Source of the DNA: Epiperipatus broadwayi
Lineage: Eukaryota > Onychophora > Udeonychophora > Euonychophora > Peripatidae
NCBI GenBank assembly: GCA_028023455.1
Contig: JAQFVV010006273.1
Coordinates: 5,461,598-5,525,597 of the forward strand
Direction of reading: 5' to 3'
DNA length: 64,000 nucleotides
Positions within the stretch are counted from its first letter, which is position 1. Each line of letters begins with the position of its first letter. Both the position numbers and the translations under genes were made by a program. The notes under the pieces are model-generated. The model did not search any database. It worked only from the letters and a program-made list of their open reading frames with translations, and was not told the origin of the DNA. Shown here in pieces: positions 1-14,449 of the stretch.

Positions 1-379
1 TAAATTAAAATATTTAATATTTCATACTTGTGTGCATTATATATATTAGTGCCAATATTTCATATGCTAGTCATTATCTTTATTTATATTTAAGTCAGTT
101 GACTTTTAAATTTATTTGTTGGTGCAGACATTACTTATTGTTTATTGAGATTAAAATTATAGTTATAACTTTTGTCCACTATTGTGAAGTTTTTATCTTG
201 GTATTGTTAGTTGTAAAATAGCCTTAGTATGTCAGGCCTTATTTATTACAGTTATTATTATTATGGGATGGAGCGGATAAATTCCTCATCTGTATTGTAG
301 TTATCTATGAGTTGAGAGTGCTTATATTTCCAGTGATTGTAATCATATATTCCTATGTACCTATTGTTGTTGTTTTCAG

Positions 380-480
380 TGAGCCTCTCCATATATTTTC
401 CTGATGCACTGAGACAAAAGGTCCAGGCATCCTATTTTGCTTCAAATGTAGATGTTATTTTGGAAGCCACCATGCTTTAG
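380..480 (+). CDS. candidate terminal coding exon of an unidentified host gene
   Basis: A pyrimidine-rich tract with TTGTTGTTGTTTTCAG ends at 379 and looks like a 3' splice site. From 380 the reading frame (two leftover bases, then 32 codons) stays open to a TAG at 478-480. The peptide runs from SLSIYFPDALRQ to DVILEATML. Base composition is clearly less AT-rich than the surroundings, and codon use looks protein-like rather than random AT. The sequence after the stop is ordinary AT-rich DNA that could be a 3' UTR; AATAAA-type signals occur at about 920 and 1129. I do not recognise the protein family, and the upstream exon would lie outside the window. A chance open frame of this length is possible. 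Confidence 0.38.
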
Positions 481-2433
481 ATATATTTATGCTAGTTGCA
501 TTATAGAGTCCTCTTTTTGGGTTTATCACTCATGAGATTTAATTTAAATTTTCCACCATAGTAGGTGAAGTTGCTTGTATTTTAGTATGTAATGTCAAGA
601 TAAGTTTGTTTAAAGAATGTGATTCCTTTAGGATGCACTCAATTATGTTAGTGCTTTAAAGTATAAGAATGTCTGTGTTTTGTGCTATCATGATTTGTAA
701 TCATTCACAAACCAACCAACAATATTTTGTAATTGTAAATGTTTGAATTTATAAGCATATGGCCAGTTAGTATAATCCACACATGTTATCTATATGCTGT
801 GATCATACAGAACTTTCCCAATGTAGATGTAAATCACTTAGTTATATCTAAATGTTTATTTAAATGGTTTACATTATGTGGACATTGAATTTATAACTTA
901 TGTGTGTACAAATGACTTCTAATAAATGGTTCATTCATTGAATCCATTTAATATTTACTTAACTCAGTCATTTAGTTATTTTCTACTTTAAAGTAGTATT
1001 TAAAAAAAATGTATTAAAGAAATCAATCTATGATCTAAGCTACAAGTTTAATGAGATATCTACAATTTGTTTATCTATTTGTATATTTATCTAATTTCAT
1101 GACAGCTTATACAAATCCTATGTGAAAATAAATTGCAAGTTATGTGTTATTGTTAAACCTTATACTTAATTTACATATAGAAAAATTGAGTATTTGCAAA
1201 ACAAAACTATTATTATGTTTCCCAGATATGTATATATGTATATGTATGCTATTATAAATATAAGGTCGCAATATTGAAATAAAGCTGTATCATTTATTTT
1301 ATATAAAAGAATGATTTTGAGTTTTATTTGAGATTTATTTATTTTCTTTTTCTCTATTTTTAGTACATCAGTTCTACAAGCTAGAAGATATGAAAGTATT
1401 AAATTATTGATAATTTCAATTGAATAAATATATTTTGGATTCAATAAAATTCCTTTTGGTTCCGAATTATATTTGGTATATAATTAATTGTAAGTTAAAT
1501 TAACTCTGAGAACTAATTAATAATGTACTCTAGTCAATGCTCTATATTATTAAGTTTGTCTTATAGTCAGCCATGGTAATAGTATATTTTAGTATATTCA
1601 TTTTGAGGCAGTTTATTTTATCTTAATATATGTATAACATGCTATTAAATAGGTATTACACTTCTTATCTGTATTATATTTATATTGAATTGAATGATGG
1701 AAGATATGTTCTTTCTTCTTGTATGGCACATGCATTTTATTATAGTTGACAAGTTACTATGAAACCTGATTAATTTATGGGTGCTTTATAGGTTTATCTT
1801 ATCCAAATCTTTTCTTTATTTCTAATATAATCTATCCATTATAAATGGTGCAATTTACAGATTGAATTTATAAATTAAATAATTTAAGAGATAATGTATT
1901 CTATTTTAAATGTTATGTCATCATGAGTCTTAGTTAATTAATGATTGTTGATTACATATAGAGTTTCAAATTGTATTTTTCATTATAAATGCTGCTCAAT
2001 AATTTAGGTCACATCATTTTTTTTTACTTATGCCCTATATGACATGCTACATTGATTATCCACTGTTTATTCATCTTTCTTCATTTATATTGATTTACAT
2101 ATTTACCATTACAATTGGCCTACCAACATTTAGGGACTTTTTATCTTAATACATTTACGTTACCATTACAAATGTCGTCCAACATTTAGAGCATTATTTT
2201 CTTCTCATATGATTTACCATTACAATATATATATATATATATATAACCATTAAATGTCTGTATTTTTAAATCATATAATAATAATTCAAACAAATTTATT
2301 TAACACAGTATTCAAAATTAAATAATATATTCTTTACCAGAAGTACTTTCAATTGTTTCACTGACAATCTTTATCAACCATTAATACAAATGTACAAAAA
2401 ATAAAAACTTGCATTACCCATCCTTTAATCCAT
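481..2433. other. AT-rich stretch, possibly 3' UTR or intergenic
   Basis: No recognisable coding or transposon-derived sequence was seen. It contains short A/T runs and a pure (AT)n tract at about 2225-2245. The first part could be the 3' UTR of the candidate exon at 380-480. Confidence 0.5.
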
Positions 2434-2870
2434 TCAAATTTCCCACAATTCTGTTGTTTTTATATTAACTGATTGTCTAATCATTAAACCATCTCTATTC
2501 CTAGATATCATCATTGCCTCCTTAATTTTTTATTTTTCATTACATCTTTCAATTTGAATAATTTTTACATCTTTATTATTAAATTTAAAACCATAATTAC
2601 ATGCTTTATTATGATCAAAAATAATTGATGGAGTATTCATATTTACTGAAGATACATTTTCCTTCTGTACATGTTTGTATAATGTCTTATGATCATTATA
2701 TCATTTTTGTAATGTACATTTTGACTCCCCTATGTATTTCATTCCGCATCCACATTCCAACATATATATAATAGAACTTAATTCAAACTTAGAAATCTTG
2801 GTTTTAGAATTATTTATCATATCATTTATATTATTTGAAGAGAAAAAAGAAATCCTACAGAAACCACTAT
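2434..2870 (-). pseudogene. GIY-YIG endonuclease domain of decayed Penelope-like element (PLE1)
   Basis: Read on the minus strand, a frame runs GFCRISFFSSNNINDMINNS, then a linker ending YMLECGCGMKYIGES, then NDHKTLYKH. This is the usual PLE GIY-YIG layout: a C-x-CG-x(2)-YIGE core followed by a basic helix with H. The C-terminal part (KIKEAMMISRNRDGLMIR...) parallels the end of the second PLE at 8.7 kb, and a TGA closes it at 2434-2436. In-frame stops are present, for example just after CTLQK and after ERCNEK, so it cannot encode an active nuclease. In intact PLEs this domain nicks target DNA to prime reverse transcription. Confidence 0.75.
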
Positions 2871-2936
2871 AAAGTTTATTAATGAATTTAGCTTGTTGAT
2901 TAAATATAAAAGGAATAGAAATCCATTTATCACTTT

Positions 2937-4549
2937 TTAATTTTTTAACATTTTCTTATTATTACTTTTACTTTGATTATATTTTGTAATTGTATTATAA
3001 ATAATATTCCTTCTATAACCAACATTCAACATATTAGTAACATATACATTAATATTTTCAATTTTATCACTAATAAATTTACACAAAGAATCATTTCTAA
3101 ACAAAAATGACTTCAAACCAGCTAATTCATGACCCATATGAACTTTAGAAGTATACGGAATATAACCCCTAATTTTCACAGGCTTTAAAATCATATTATA
3201 ATCAAACACATTATTATTTCTTTTAATAAATATATTTAAAAACTTTATAGAATTTTTTTCTCTTCATTTAACACCCATTTTATATTAGTAATCATATTTA
3301 ATTCACTAAATAAATTAACTATTATGTCATTATGTGCACATATAAATACATCATTGACATATCTACAATATACTTTAATTATTTTATATTTTATCTGAGG
3401 TAATATCTTAACCTCATAACTAGAAATAAAAAAATTACAAATCTGTGATACCACCGGAAGACCCATTGGCAACCATAATTTATTTTATAAAAGCAATCAT
3501 TAAACTTAACATATATATGATCATTTACAAATCTTAATATTTTAATAATAAAATTCTTAATGTCATTATCTATAGATTTTAAAAACAAAGCTCTTTCAAT
3601 AATCTCTATTGATTCCATATGATTAATTGAACCATACATTTCGGATATGTCGAGTGTACACATAACATCATTATTATCAATTTTTATATTTTTAATTCTA
3701 TTAATAAAATCAAATGATGAAGAAATCGTATAATCTCCAAATCCAAGCACATCTTGCATTATTTTTTCAATATATCTACAAGCATTATAATAAAAAACAC
3801 CTCCAAAATCAACTATTACTCCTAATGGATAACCATTTTTATGCAATTTTATATTTGCAAAGATTCTTGGAAACACTGCAGATGAAGGATATAAACTGTA
3901 ATATGTCTTTGCACCAATATTTTTTTCTTTTTAGCAGTCATTAAAATGTCATTAATAAATTTCATTCTATATGTATCAATATTATTTAATTCAATTTTTT
4001 CAAAACAAAGATTCTTTATCTGATCCATAATTTTCATATTATATTCATCCTGTTCGTAACCCCTTGTCTTCTTTCAAACAAATTAATTTATTACTTTTTT
4101 AAAAAAATTTTAAATTCATAAATTTGTTTTAACCAAACATTATCATTTTGCTTATCAAATGTTTTATTTTTTATTTCATTAATTATTTCATTCTTATCAT
4201 TTAAATCACAATTTATAATGCCAAACGAATATTCAATCACTGCATTTAATTCAATACTAGAATCTTTCCAACCTCCACCGACATATTTAGATTCAAAATT
4301 TAAAATATAACGCTGATTAAAATTCAAATCAACTCCAGAGATATTCACATAGTTCTGATCACTAAAATTTCTTGGAAACTTTTTATTATACAAATGTTTG
4401 ATTTTCCTATTAAATTTATCCATCATTTTTGAATGCAAATTATTAAAACGTATTTGACAAATCTTTTTATATTCATATAAATAATCAATATTATTAACGT
4501 AAATAAAATGATTTAATGTTCTTAAATACTTTCTATTATAAAACAGCAA
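2937..4549 (-). pseudogene. reverse transcriptase region of decayed Penelope-like element (PLE1)
   Basis: Successive minus-strand fragments give the PLE order. 4549-4091 carries the N-terminal region with NISGVDLNFNQRYILNFESK, like the conserved N-L-S-x-L pattern of PLE proteins. 4037-3849 is a linker. 3876-3391 holds IFANIKLHKNGYPLGVIV (cf. the PKIHK motif) and motif A CTLDISEMYGSIN. 3472-3245 holds motif B MGLPVVSQ and motif C YCRYVNDVFI. 3209-2937 is the thumb with VKIRGYIPYTS and AGLKSFLFRNDSLCKF. Frameshifts separate the pieces, including one inside motif B. The catalytic YxDD is YVND here, losing an aspartate. The GIY-YIG domain follows at 2434-2870. Clearly the same clade as the plus-strand PLE at 7.5-8.8 kb. 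Confidence 0.88.
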
Positions 4550-5439
4550 ATACTTACATTGGTCAATTATATTATGAAGTATTATATATATATATTACAG
4601 ATACATTCACTGTCATCAGATAAGGGCTAGGCTGTGTGAGAATTATTTTAGATTTTAAAATGAAATGAAAAACATTCTAATAGTTAAATAAGATTTAATA
4701 TAATATGATATTTTTAATGATCAATAAATTTTATTAGGACAGTATCAGATTGTAATTCTATTTAGAAGGTAATAATTCATCATCACTTGACTTCATACTA
4801 TAATATTAAATCAATAATGCTAAATGGATATAAAGTGAATGATTTAATATATTCATGCTCTCATTCCAAAATACTTAAGATTGACCTATATAAGTGCATT
4901 TAGAATCAAAAATATGATGATCATTCTTATTTCTTAAAGTCTTTATCTTGTGGTTGAATTGAGAGTATCCTTCCATTTAACATTGTTGGTTTAGGGATAC
5001 ATGTGAAGGGATTATTACTTTCAAAACAGAATTATGATATGTTTAATATATTATTAGTGTTTAAGCACATCTGTTAAAGATATTTTTACTTAAAAGCATG
5101 TTATTAAAAATGTACTATTTTGATTGTCTACATTAAAACATAGTATAATTTATTATTTATTACACACATATGTATGTATGAACATGAATTTGTATATAGA
5201 TATTAATGTATGTATATATGTGAGCATGTATACCAGCCTTCCTATTGTCTACTCTTTATATATAAAATAAATTATTTTAGCATAGAAAGTAGGCTTCAAC
5301 TAGGAAACAATCAAATTATTAATATGAACTTCATTTGTATTAGGGAAAAGGGTATTTTAGACTGACAAAATGAAAAATAATTATATAATGTTGGCAACTA
5401 AAATTTATCAAGTGTCAGATATACTTTTTACAAATTAAT
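4550..5439. other. AT-rich spacer upstream of PLE1
   Basis: It holds a short (AT)n tract near 4587-4600 and no recognisable coding sequence. It may contain the decayed 5' end (pLTR) of PLE1, but I found no matching copy near the other end of that element. Confidence 0.4.
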
Positions 5440-7350
5440 ATTCTCTTTACTTAGGAAATGCAATAAAATTACTGCAATTGAACATTAATGATATATCAAA
5501 ATCAAAAAATGAAGATCCTATACAAAATAATTGTTTAAACAACATATGGATGTCTGAAAATTTCAGATTTTTTACTTAATAGTTATACATTAGATAAAGT
5601 GCTGGGCTTTTCTGGTATTTTTAATCTAATGCTTAAATATCCTAGCACCTCACTGATGATGCCAGTAGCAGAAACCAGTCAGGGGTTGGAGATATTCTGC
5701 AAAGAAGAGTTTATTTTGCGAGATCTATATATAATATTGATGTTAGTGCATAAATATCATCTTAAAATTCCTGGTCTTAATTGATAGAATGCTTTCCAAA
5801 ATAATATGACTAGATTTATTAGAAACCACAATGTAAAACAAACACAGATGTTATTCTTATATACAGTACTTACAACCTTTTTAAAATAAACTGATGTTTT
5901 GACTCTTTCAGATCTTCCTACACTTTTTATATTAAAAGAGTATTTAATTTCTGGAAATATGCTAAAGAGTATAATTCAAACAATATACATTAACTTTATG
6001 ATGTCAAGAATATCCCATTCAAAAAAATGAATAACAGAGACTACCCATGATTTATGTTTGTTTCACCTAAAATGCTTCCCATTATTTTCTGATTAACTGA
6101 TATTAAATTTTGTTATAGCCAACATAAATTAAGTCTAACTACTGCTTTTGAAATTCTATAATAAAAGTTATCATGTGCTGAGATAAAACTACAGAGATAC
6201 TGACTAGAGTCAATATACTGAATATATTTTTAATGGAGTATTAATAGAATTGTTCTAATTTTCTTTTCTTATGATAGAGTTAACAAATTTGTAACAGCAG
6301 CAATGACAAGATTTATTCCTGGAAGATATTGAGAATATCAAAAACAATTTATTCAAATTAGAATATAAATGGTAGTAGTATTCCTTATGACTAGTATTTA
6401 TCTATCATAGAATCAGAAATTAGTGACAAATTCATTACAAAATGGGAAACTTTAGAAAACAAAATTTTACAAAATCTAGTTAAAAATCCTGAACATTTTT
6501 GCATATTAGAAGTTGCAGAAACACTTTAAAAACTTCTATTGACATACCTAATGGGATTTCCATTTATATATTAGATTTTATAAGACTGATGAAGCAAATA
6601 AACACATCATTATATCAGAACTACAAGCTTCTTTTTTACAATGTCCATATAAAATCAATCTAATAATACCAGTAAAGATTGATGAATCTATTAACTTATT
6701 CTTTATTATTTCAAATAAAAAAGGACCCAGAGAAGATAGTACATTTTCAGAATTTCTAAAAAAAAGTTTAGAGTCTAAAATCAATTGTTTCTGGAAAAAC
6801 TGCTCAGCCACATTATTTAAACGAAAACTTTTTTCTAAAAAAAATGACTAAATAAATAAACCATATCAACCTTCATACAAAAACAATTATCAAAAAAATT
6901 AGCACCCAATATTTTTATTTATGTTTTTTACAACTATTTGAAAGAATCATGTTAATAAAAAAAAATTCCCAATAATTGATTATCTATTTGTAAAGCAGGC
7001 AGGGATTAAACCAGAAAGAAACTTCTATGAATAAGTTTTATTCTTACCAAGTCACAGTGAAAACAGTTTTCCAAATAAAATTCAGATTAGATTCTATTTA
7101 GAGAATTAGACTTCTAAAAGTTTTTATAATCCTTAAATTCAGAAAACAATTTACTTGATAATAGAAAACATAAAGTGATATTAAATGTTAGTGTAAGAGG
7201 TAGCAAACATTTTTAGAATAGACTCCCACAGGATTCAATTTTCTCACTTAATTTACTTAATATATTCTTCAGTGATTTTACAGACATAGAGTGCCCAAAA
7301 TTTTTTTTATGCTGAGAAGATCGGTTTGATTTCAAATGAGATTCTTTTGA
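5440..7350 (+). pseudogene. decayed jockey/CR1-like non-LTR retrotransposon
   Basis: Fragments in the right order but in shifting frames resemble a jockey/CR1-type LINE ORF2. The likely endonuclease start is KLLQLNINDISKSKNED near 5470. The end of the endonuclease/linker is AAMTRFIPGRY near 6300, and SDKFITKWETLENKILQNL lies near 6430. The RT finger region near 6720-6830 reads NKKGPREDSTFSEFLKKS (cf. GKAAGPDGIYPEFLK). A decayed NYRPI-like stretch near 6900 is followed by KQAGIKPERNFYE near 7000 (cf. QAGFRPGRSC). Near 7230 comes NRLPQDSIFSLNLLNIFFSD (cf. NGLPQGSVLAPLLFNIYTND). Stops and frameshifts are numerous. A hammerhead-containing segment lies within it near 5.6-5.8 kb. It is dead; the exact clade is uncertain. 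Confidence 0.65.
5648..5686 (+). ncRNA. degenerate type I hammerhead ribozyme
   Basis: Core CTGATGA at 5653-5659, stem II TGC/GCA (5660-5662 with 5668-5670) around loop CAGTA, then GAAACCAGTC at 5671-5680 with the predicted cleavage after C5680. Stem I pairs ACCTC with GGGGT but has an A/A mismatch next to the core, and the three-base-pair stem III (ACC/AGT) has a C/A mismatch. It sits inside the decayed LINE and probably marks an inserted hammerhead element of about 200 bp whose ends I cannot define. Confidence 0.6.
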
Positions 7351-7440
7351 AGCTATTGTTAATGAGATAATTAAGAAAAACATAGTTGTTGTATGTTGGT
7401 GTGCAGGGCATAAAAGTGCTTCATCACTGGGCACCAAATT

Positions 7441-7507
7441 GCAGCAATAATTAATAAAATTTATATGTAAATGAAAATATTTAAATTTATGAATCACTTA
7501 ATTATTA
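7441..7507 (+). repeat. direct repeat upstream of PLE2
   Basis: The block around TAATAAAATTTATATGTAAA, continuing with TGAAAATATTTAAATTT, ATCAC and TTAGAAACAC, recurs downstream of the PLE2 coding region at about 9088-9155 and in shorter form at about 9252-9305. The copies bracket PLE2, so they may be remnants of the direct terminal repeats (pLTRs) typical of PLEs. Confidence 0.55.
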
Positions 7508-8221
7508 GAAACACTTGGCAAATATTCTATAAAATCTTCTTTCGAGTTTGTGGACTTAATTAAAAATGCAGCCATCGATGACAGTTTCAATATAGCAGCC
7601 ATAGATATATCTGAACTCTATGGATCGATTAATAGAAAAGGTTCAATCAGGATAATTAAAGAAGAGCTTCAAAATAATCACTGTCCCGAACAGAAGATAG
7701 AATTTATCATTGACTTCATGAAATGGTTAGATGAGAATATATTTGCAACATTTGAAAATAGGTGGTATAGGATGAATAATGGATGGCCGATGGGACTGCC
7801 CATGAGTAGCATTGTATCTAGTGTTGCAATTGGTTATTTTGAAAACCAGATTATATTGAAGTTCCAGGAACAGACACATGGAATAATTTATTGTAGATAT
7901 GTAGATGACATTTTCATCGCAGCACCTAAACTAATAATAAAAGCCATTCAGGATGAACTGCAGACACATACCAACTTGATATTTAACTGCACTGAAGAGA
8001 GTGAGCTTAATACAATTAATTATTTGGACCTAATAATAAAAAGAATGCACAGATGCATTAATTACAACATGAAAGTAAAACCATTAAACATTAGAGGATA
8101 CATCCATACTAAATTGAAAACCCCGAGAGCCCACAAATTAGCAGGGCTTTCTGCCTTTTTGTTCAGGAATTACCATTTATGCAAATATGAAGAAGAAAGA
8201 AGAATAAATATTAACCAATAA
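7505..8221 (+). pseudogene. Penelope-like reverse transcriptase (PLE2), RT palm and thumb
   Basis: An open frame of about 220 codons covers the central PLE RT. Motif A is AIDISELYGSIN near residues 17-28 of the frame starting at 7550. It is followed by WYRMNNGWPMGLPMSS (motif B) and YCRYVDDIFIAA (motif C with intact catalytic YVDD, near 7893-7922). The thumb has LNIRGYI, AGLSAFLFRN and LCKY, directly alignable to the minus-strand PLE at 2.4-4.5 kb. The similarity can be followed upstream to about 7505 (SSFEFVDLIKNAA), after which the 5' part is lost, so it is 5' truncated. The frame stops at 8219-8221 after a frameshift near 8195, and the polymerase continues in another frame. Function of an intact copy: target-primed reverse transcription with the GIY-YIG nuclease. 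Confidence 0.9.
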
Positions 8222-8783
8222 TGTTAATGATCTTATGAAGGTTGGTTATGATTTAGTAACCATCAACAAAAGAATCAAAACATTTTATGAAAACATAACC
8301 AAACCTAGTAGGGACAAAAAACAACACATATGTCTGCCATACATTCCTAATATTGCAAGAAAACTAGTCAAAAAATTGCAGAATGAATTCACAGTAGGTT
8401 TTCGAACCCCTACTAACACCAATAGAATTTTGAACAATTCTAAGGACAAAATTGATTTACAATCAACACCACACATGGTGTACAAGTTGGTATGCCCTCA
8501 GGTAAACTGTGGTGCAGTATACTATGGTGAGACTTGGGCCACGATAAACAATAGAGTGGCTCAGCACAAATACTTATACAAAAGAGTATTAAGAAGAAAT
8601 GAAGGCAGCTCAATATTTGTGGACCACCAAAAAGAGGCTAATCACGAATTTGAACCTGCAAATGCTAGAATAATTGCAACTGAAAGAAATGACATAAAAA
8701 GGAAGGTTAAAGAAGCATGATATATATCAAGAGATTTGAAAGCAATAAACAGGAGAGATACATGCTTTTCCATTTCAAAGTGA
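8196..8783 (+). pseudogene. PLE2 linker and GIY-YIG endonuclease domain
   Basis: This continues PLE2 in another frame. NNVNDLMKVGYDLVTINKR links to GFRTPTNTNRILNNSKDKID and then the nuclease: MVYKLVCPQVNCGAVYYGET, followed by NNRVAQHKYLYKR and a conserved ATERNDIKRKVKEA. The C-x(4)-CG-x(2)-YYGET core with the downstream R-x(3)-H is the PLE type of GIY-YIG. A TGA at 8718-8720 interrupts it; beyond it the same frame continues (YISRDLKAINRRDTCF) to a second TGA at 8781-8783, matching the end of PLE1. So this copy has one frameshift and one premature stop, a fairly recent death compared with the other elements here. Confidence 0.9.
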
Positions 8784-8833
8784 TGGACATTATAAATAAG
8801 CTTGCATGGATTTGCATAAATTACTACGTTAGA

Positions 8834-8876
8834 AGGCTATGAATATGAGTTGTAAGCTCTGAAAGTGCTTAGCCTT
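8834..8876 (+). other. stem-loop with hammerhead-like layout in the PLE2 3' flank
   Basis: GGCTA and TAGCC enclose GAATATGAG, a small hairpin (GAG/CTC) and GAAAGTGCT. The same arrangement (GAATATGAG, hairpin, CGAAAGCGCTAAG) occurs at 53.58-53.62 kb. The GAAA followed by a self-complementary hexamer recalls hammerhead stem III, but the CTGANGA core is replaced by AATATGA in both copies, so activity is doubtful. Confidence 0.4.
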
Positions 8877-9084
8877 AAGAAATATTAATATAATCGTTGA
8901 ATTTAATTTCACTATATACGTTAAGCGTATTTAATATTACATAATTATCAATAGTGAAGAAAAAATCGGAAATTAAATATAAGAGTATTATTTTTTTTAC
9001 TTAAAATTATTTGAAATATATAAAATATTATATATTCTACCTTTGAGTTACATCAAACAGATGGGTATCATTTTGCTTGAAAAG

Positions 9085-9305
9085 TAATAAAATTTATATG
9101 TAAATGAAAATGTTTAGATTTCTAAATCACTACATTGTTAGAAACACATTCTGGTTGCAAACATTTTTTATCTAAACATAAGAGGACTACTTTATTACTC
9201 AGACTTGTGACAATTCTTTGAAATAAACCTGAATCAATTTGCTGTGATAATTAATAAAATTTATATAAAAATGAAAATGTTTAGATATCCAAATTACTTT
9301 ATTTA
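9085..9305 (+). repeat. two further copies of the repeat that flanks PLE2
   Basis: Copies at about 9088-9155 and 9252-9305 share the TAATAAAATTTATATGTAAA and ATGAAAATGTTTAGAT blocks with 7441-7507. They may be 3' terminal repeats of PLE2, or a local AT-rich duplication. Confidence 0.5.
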
Positions 9306-10842
9306 AACATCCTATTCTATATAAAAATAACACATTACTATTAATAATTTATTTAAAAATAAACCTAATTGAAACATTACCTCCTAATAATTATGCATAA
9401 TAGTAATTTAGTTTATCAATCATATTTTATAAGTTCTTCTGTCATGTACTTGACATGGATGTACCTTTTTTTAATGCAATATAATTTTTTCACATGTTTT
9501 ATTAATCTGCTTTTCATTGAATTTGGATTGTCATGAAATTTATTTAGCTAAAATTGATAATTAATCCACAAAATTATCCAAATACATGATGGTCAAAATA
9601 CAAGAAAAACAGAGTTAGTAGAAAAATATTTTTAAAAAAAGATATTATGTCCATTTTATTAAAATGGTATTATCATTTAATGCTCCTCTGTTGATTGTAA
9701 CAATTATACAAAGTCACTTGTTACTGCTCTATTGGGAAAGAAGCTACTTTATCTATTCTAGTGAAAAAAACAATTATTTAATGTTTTTAAAGTTATTATA
9801 GCCTATCATTAAACAAAATAATGTGCAATGCATCATACAATGGCTTATAAAAATTTATAGAATAAATAATGTAAGCATGAAAATATCTTCTCTTTAGTAA
9901 ATCTAATACATATTCTTAAACTGCCTAGATACCTGACTATATAGCATGGCTAAGTTTTTGTACTGAAATAGTAACAAGCATACCAAAAAATAAATCATGA
10001 AATATTATAAGTATTTTATTATTGAATGAATATTTCAGAGGCTAACTTTATTAATAGAAAACATAAGTTAAGCATCAGAGATTCCAAATGAAACAAAATA
10101 AAAACAATATTTATTTTTAATTAATTAATATGTTGATTACAGTTAATCTAATTAAAGCTGATCTTATTTATCATATCACCTACCAATGGCAAAAAAGTTA
10201 ATATGTAATAAAAAGGGAAAGGTATAAATAATATATATTTTTTAATATGCTACCATGTCTTTTGTTAAACAAAATTATATAGAATTCATATTATTTTAAT
10301 TAACTAATTTTATTTCATAGATAGGGAAAGGGGAATCTTTTTTACATGATAAAAACATTTAGATATTAAAAAATAAAACAAATTATCTTACTTGCAAGTA
10401 TAAAATATTAATATTGCACAGACTTGTATTATAATGTATAAATAATTACTTACATATTATAAATATGATTTTGAATCAATATTCGAAAAACCAAAATAAA
10501 ATACTATAATGCAAAAACATACATTTTATTTTCTTCAATGTTTTGATTGTTAAAAACTGTTATAATTTAATTTATATATATATTTTTTTTGCAAATTTTG
10601 ATTCAATACATTAAAATGCTAACAAAGAGAAAACATTTAGACAAAAAAATGTATTTGAAAAATCTGTGCTAGACAAAATCAGTGCTATAAACAATTGTAA
10701 TACTTCAATATGATATTCATTATAGAGCCTACACATTATAGAGTTTTGATTAAAAAAAAAAAAGAAATGTAGTTTCATTTAGCATATAATAAAATGTTTT
10801 ATTTTTTGATTTTTTTGTTAAAAAACATAGATTATGTAGACC
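9306..10842. other. AT-rich stretch without recognisable genes
   Basis: Long A and T runs and no coding signal on either strand. Confidence 0.6.
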
Positions 10843-10930
10843 CGGGGCCTTAAAAAATTCAAGGTCTTGTGCTGTCACATCATCCTCAGACTGACTGTTC
10901 ATGGGACTAGGGGGCACTGAAATTTAGCTT
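10843..10930 (-). other. GC-richer island, unassigned
   Basis: About 85 bp of clearly higher GC content inside very AT-rich DNA. On the minus strand it starts after a possible acceptor (AAATTTCAG) and contains an ATG at 10902-10900 followed by MNSQSEDDVTAQDLEFFK in an open frame. It also contains CTGAGGA but no following GAAA, so it is not a hammerhead. It could be a first coding exon or a piece of an old repeat; I cannot choose. Confidence 0.25.
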
Positions 10931-13736
<2,806 letters not shown>

Positions 13737-14364
13737 GTTTCAACAATAATTTTTATTAATCCTTTGGGTTACATAGCATTACATAACATTGGTTGTAAGG
13801 GTTACAAGTGCAATCATGTTGTACAGGTTTTTAGATGGATTAATTTTAAGGATTACAATAATCAGATTTCAGGATTATTTTTTATAAATGCTGCTACTAG
13901 TTTTGATACAGAGATTGATATCAAGTTTAATAATTAAAGTCTTAAAAAACAGTTCAACATAAAGCTCAATTTCATGGATAGATAGTTATGACCTAAGATT
14001 TAAAAATCTGGCATCGTTTTGAAAGTTATTTACAGTCAGTAAATTAATCTTGATTATTGTTTTTTTAATTGGAAATAGATGGTTTTATTTTTTCTTATTA
14101 TAGATATATAAAGATAACATTATATTTGACCAACCAAAAGTTCAAAAGTTACATTATATTTAACTCATTTTATTTGGACTTTTAACTATATCTAGGTTAA
14201 TTTAAATGTCATATTTGTTTTTTATTGTTTAAACATATGTTGTCTTTATATATTTATGATAAGCTAAGTTATTACCAAGCAATTATGAATAAGTGGTTTA
14301 CAATTAAAGTATGAAGATTGGCTATCTTAATATAAAGCTGAGAACTGATTATATATATGTGTGA

Positions 14365-14433
14365 GGATAGTAATCTAGACCAACTGATGATTGCTGATTT
14401 AGCATGAAATATGCATATTGGTGATTGTTTATC
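14365..14433 (+). ncRNA. candidate hammerhead ribozyme with long stem I
   Basis: CTGATGA at 14384-14390 is followed by stem II (TGCT/AGCA around loop GATTT, with a U/U mismatch next to the core), then GAAA at 14406-14409, a short stem III and an ATA cleavage triplet ending at 14417. Stem I pairs ACCAA (14379-14383) with TTGGT (14418-14422) and resumes as AATC/GATT and GATA/TATC, giving a type I stem with internal loops. The core residues are intact; the weak points are the 2-bp stem III, the stem II mismatch and an A at position 17 (allowed by the NUH rule). Confidence 0.45.
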
Positions 14434-14449
14434 TTTTCAGCATGTGTGT

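Noticed and set aside
6578-6811. 77-codon minus-strand frame
   Set aside because: Antisense of the LINE finger region, which reads sensibly on the plus strand.
7213-7497. 94-codon minus-strand frame
   Set aside because: Antisense shadow of the decayed LINE RT.
10871-10895. CTGAGGA as another hammerhead
   Set aside because: No GAAA or stem III follows within range.
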